The position numbers and the translations under genes were made by a program. This document shows positions 62,146 to 64,000 of a DNA stretch of 64,000 bases, piece by piece. Source of the DNA: Opitutaceae bacterium. GTDB lineage: Bacteria > Verrucomicrobiota > Verrucomicrobiia > Opitutales > Opitutaceae. Under the pieces are notes generated by a model. That model did not search any database. It saw nothing but the letters and a program-made list of their open reading frames with translations, and was not told the DNA's origin. The stretch spans positions 60,345 to 124,344 of the forward strand of contig JAUYAK010000022.1 in assembly GCA_030693515.1 (NCBI GenBank). Direction: 5' to 3'. Numbering within the stretch: the stretch's first letter is position 1; each line of letters opens with the position of its first letter.

Positions 62146-64000
62146 CTAGAACAACGGCTCGTTGTTCTTCGGATCGTTGAGCAGCGCCTCGAAGCGCGGG
62201 TCGCCTTGCAGCGGGGAAAATTCCAGGCACGAGCGGAGTTCGTGGATGTTGATGCGCGTTTGATAATCGTCACCGCCGTCGAATCGAACGAAGTGATAGC
62301 CGGGCTTCTGGAGCAGGCTCGTGAGTTCGCGCAGCGCCCGATCCTTGTCGCCGGTCCACACGTAGATACTGGCGAGGCGGGCGCGCATCATGACCTGGGA
62401 GTTAGTGAACAGGTCCGGGATCATTCGCTCGACTTCGGCTGCTGTGGCCAGCGCCCCGGCGCTATCGCCACTGATCGCCTGCATGATGGCCAACTCGGAT
62501 GCATCCCATTCCGTGCGGCGGGCGCCCTTTTTTTGACGCTCCGCGATTCGTTTCGCGGTGGACGTCTTAGCCGACTCCAAGTCGCCGCTCGCGGCAAAAG
62601 CCGTTCCCGCGAAAATGGTGTGGTAGACGGAGTTCATCGGGAGTCGGGCCAGCGCCGCGGCCTCCTCCCGCGCGCCGCGAATCTGGGCCCATTGCGCTCG
62701 GAGCTTCAGCACATCGTCTTTTTCCAATTCCTCACGGGGTAGGCCGGAGAAAAATTTTTCCATTTCCCGGGGCGAGCCGTCGATATCGTAGGCGAGGCGA
62801 CCGAGCTTGAATGCCTCTTGGCGCGCGTCGGGCCGGAGCGCGACAAGTCCGCGCTGCTCGGTCCGCGCTTCCTGCAGCCGGCGGCATTCAAGCAGGACGT
62901 AGATGAGGTAGCGCCGCGTTTGGGGATCCACGGGATCAAGGGTGATCGCCTGCCGATAGCTGGCGATGGCGTCGGTCCAACGGCCGAGTCTCTGCTGAAG
63001 AGAGCCAATTTGAAGGATGACCTCAACTGTCGGCGGCCTGCTCTTGGCGAAATTTTCATACATGACCAGCGCCTGTGCCGGTTCCACGGTGTCGGCGAGA
63101 TAGCTTAGCCGGGCGAGCGCGGTCTCGGGCGCCTGGGGTGCCAGCTTCTCCAGCGTTTCGAGCGCAGCCTTGCTCGCTGCGAGTGCCTTCGGAGTTGGAT
63201 GACCGGGGCTAGCTCGACGAAGATAGGTCAGCTCGGCCCACGCTTTCATAAAGCTCGGATCGAGCGTAACCGCTTTCTCCAGCAGTTGCTGTCGCTCTCG
63301 CCAAATTGGAGGGGAGCCTGATCCCGTTTGATTCAGGATTTCGCGTTGCCGCAGAAACAAATCGTAGGCTTCCGCGCTGGTGGTCGGCGTGCGCGAAAGC
63401 AGCGCCGTTTCCTCGGGCGAGACGGTCGTCTTCAGCGCCGTCACCACGCCGGTCACAATTTCAGACTGAATTGCCGCGGCCCCGTTGGCGTCGGACCGGA
63501 AGGTCTGGGCCCAAACAATCTGGTCGGTGTCGCCGCGGATGAGCTGCACGTTGACGGTGACGTTGCCCGCCGCGCGGGCGACGTTGCCGCGCAGCACCCA
63601 CGCCACGCCGAACTCGCGGGCAAGTTGCGGCAGCGGTTTTTTCGACGCGCGAAACACCTCGACGGAATTGCGCGAGCCGACCACGCGCAATTTCGAGAGT
63701 AGCGAAAGCCCGGCGATGACCTCGTCCTGGATGCCATCCGCGAAATACGCCGAGTCCGGCTCCGTGCTGCGGTTCTCAAACGGCAGGACGGAAATGGAGT
63801 TTTCGGAAACGGAGATCGGAGTCGTGGCTGAGGCGTCCCGCCTCAGATCCGGGGGCGGTAATTTTTCTGAGGCGGGACGCCTCAGCCACAGACTGGTGCC
63901 GACGATGGCGACAATCAGCAGCGCGGCGCCGACGAGCCAAGGCAGCCGCCCGCGGAGCGGCCGGCCCACCTGCGGACTCAGTTGTAGGGCGGGGTGGGGG
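62146..64000 (-). CDS. TPR protein with FlgO/TolB-like region (5' end beyond the window)
   Basis: WLVGAALLIVAIVGTSLWL TM helix; ISVLPFENRSTEPDSAYFADGIQDEVIAGLSLLSKLRVVGSRNSVE; TPR-like repeats. The frame stays open to the window edge upstream of the GTG. Confidence 0.8.
   Translation of the reverse strand, partial: PHPALQLSPQVGRPLRGRLPWLVGAALLIVAIVGTSLWLRRPASEKLPPPDLRRDASATTPISVSENSISVLPFENRSTEPDSAYFADGIQDEVIAGLSLLSKLRVVGSRNSVEVFRASKKPLPQLAREFGVAWVLRGNVARAAGNVTVNVQLIRGDTDQIVWAQTFRSDANGAAAIQSEIVTGVVTALKTTVSPEETALLSRTPTTSAEAYDLFLRQREILNQTGSGSPPIWRERQQLLEKAVTLDPSFMKAWAELTYLRRASPGHPTPKALAASKAALETLEKLAPQAPETALARLSYLADTVEPAQALVMYENFAKSRPPTVEVILQIGSLQQRLGRWTDAIASYRQAITLDPVDPQTRRYLIYVLLECRRLQEARTEQRGLVALRPDARQEAFKLGRLAYDIDGSPREMEKFFSGLPREELEKDDVLKLRAQWAQIRGAREEAAALARLPMNSVYHTIFAGTAFAASGDLESAKTSTAKRIAERQKKGARRTEWDASELAIMQAISGDSAGALATAAEVERMIPDLFTNSQVMMRARLASIYVWTGDKDRALRELTSLLQKPGYHFVRFDGGDDYQTRINIHELRSCLEFSPLQGDPRFEALLNDPKNNEPLF
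63824..63889. repeat. Perfect 23-bp inverted repeat inside the TPR-protein coding sequence
   Basis: gtggctgaggcgtcccgcctcag (63824-63846) and its exact reverse complement ctgaggcgggacgcctcagccac (63867-63889), 20-bp spacer; each arm is itself a small hairpin. Confidence 0.92.

Noticed and set aside
1-64000. CRISPR arrays, rRNA and tRNA genes
   Set aside because: No regularly spaced direct repeats, rRNA-like segments or recognisable tRNA cloverleaf/T-loop signatures were spotted by eye; a tRNAscan-SE/Infernal run would be needed to be certain.

Overview
This is a high-GC bacterial chromosome segment. Its gene content (oleC/oleD, ECF/FecR/TonB-receptor cassettes, DUF1080 and Gfo/Idh/MocA proteins, delta-60-repeat/Ig-like exported proteins) resembles Opitutaceae-type Verrucomicrobiota. 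That lineage is an inference; no search was run. The window carries about 50 supportable protein-coding genes. These include oleD and oleC split by a foreign gene, ribonuclease D, an HDAC-family deacetylase, queC and queE, an ExoD-like protein, a sigma/anti-sigma pair downstream of a four-gene ABC-transporter operon, an M20 peptidase, a lipoate ligase, sixA, a histidine kinase, pdxH, and nadA-nadC-[two-gene insert]-nadB. Also present are two ECF sigma/FecR/STN-TonB-receptor cassettes, an IS66-family element abutting a truncated KAP-type P-loop NTPase, a possible purine-salvage locus, and a possible tartrate/dicarboxylate locus. The observations I find most worth following up are: (1) both STN-TonB receptors contain a second, in-frame signal peptide with its own C-rich start context about 148 codons downstream of the first start, suggesting dual initiation or fusion across a former 5' UTR; (2) palindromic repeats that lie inside coding sequence or supply stop codons; (3) a recurrent C-rich leader lacking Shine-Dalgarno at start codons; (4) a two-gene cassette inserted between nadC and nadB, bounded by an exact 11-bp direct repeat; (5) an IS66 copy without target duplication whose edge coincides with the truncation point of a KAP NTPase gene. 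No rRNA, tRNA or CRISPR array was recognised.
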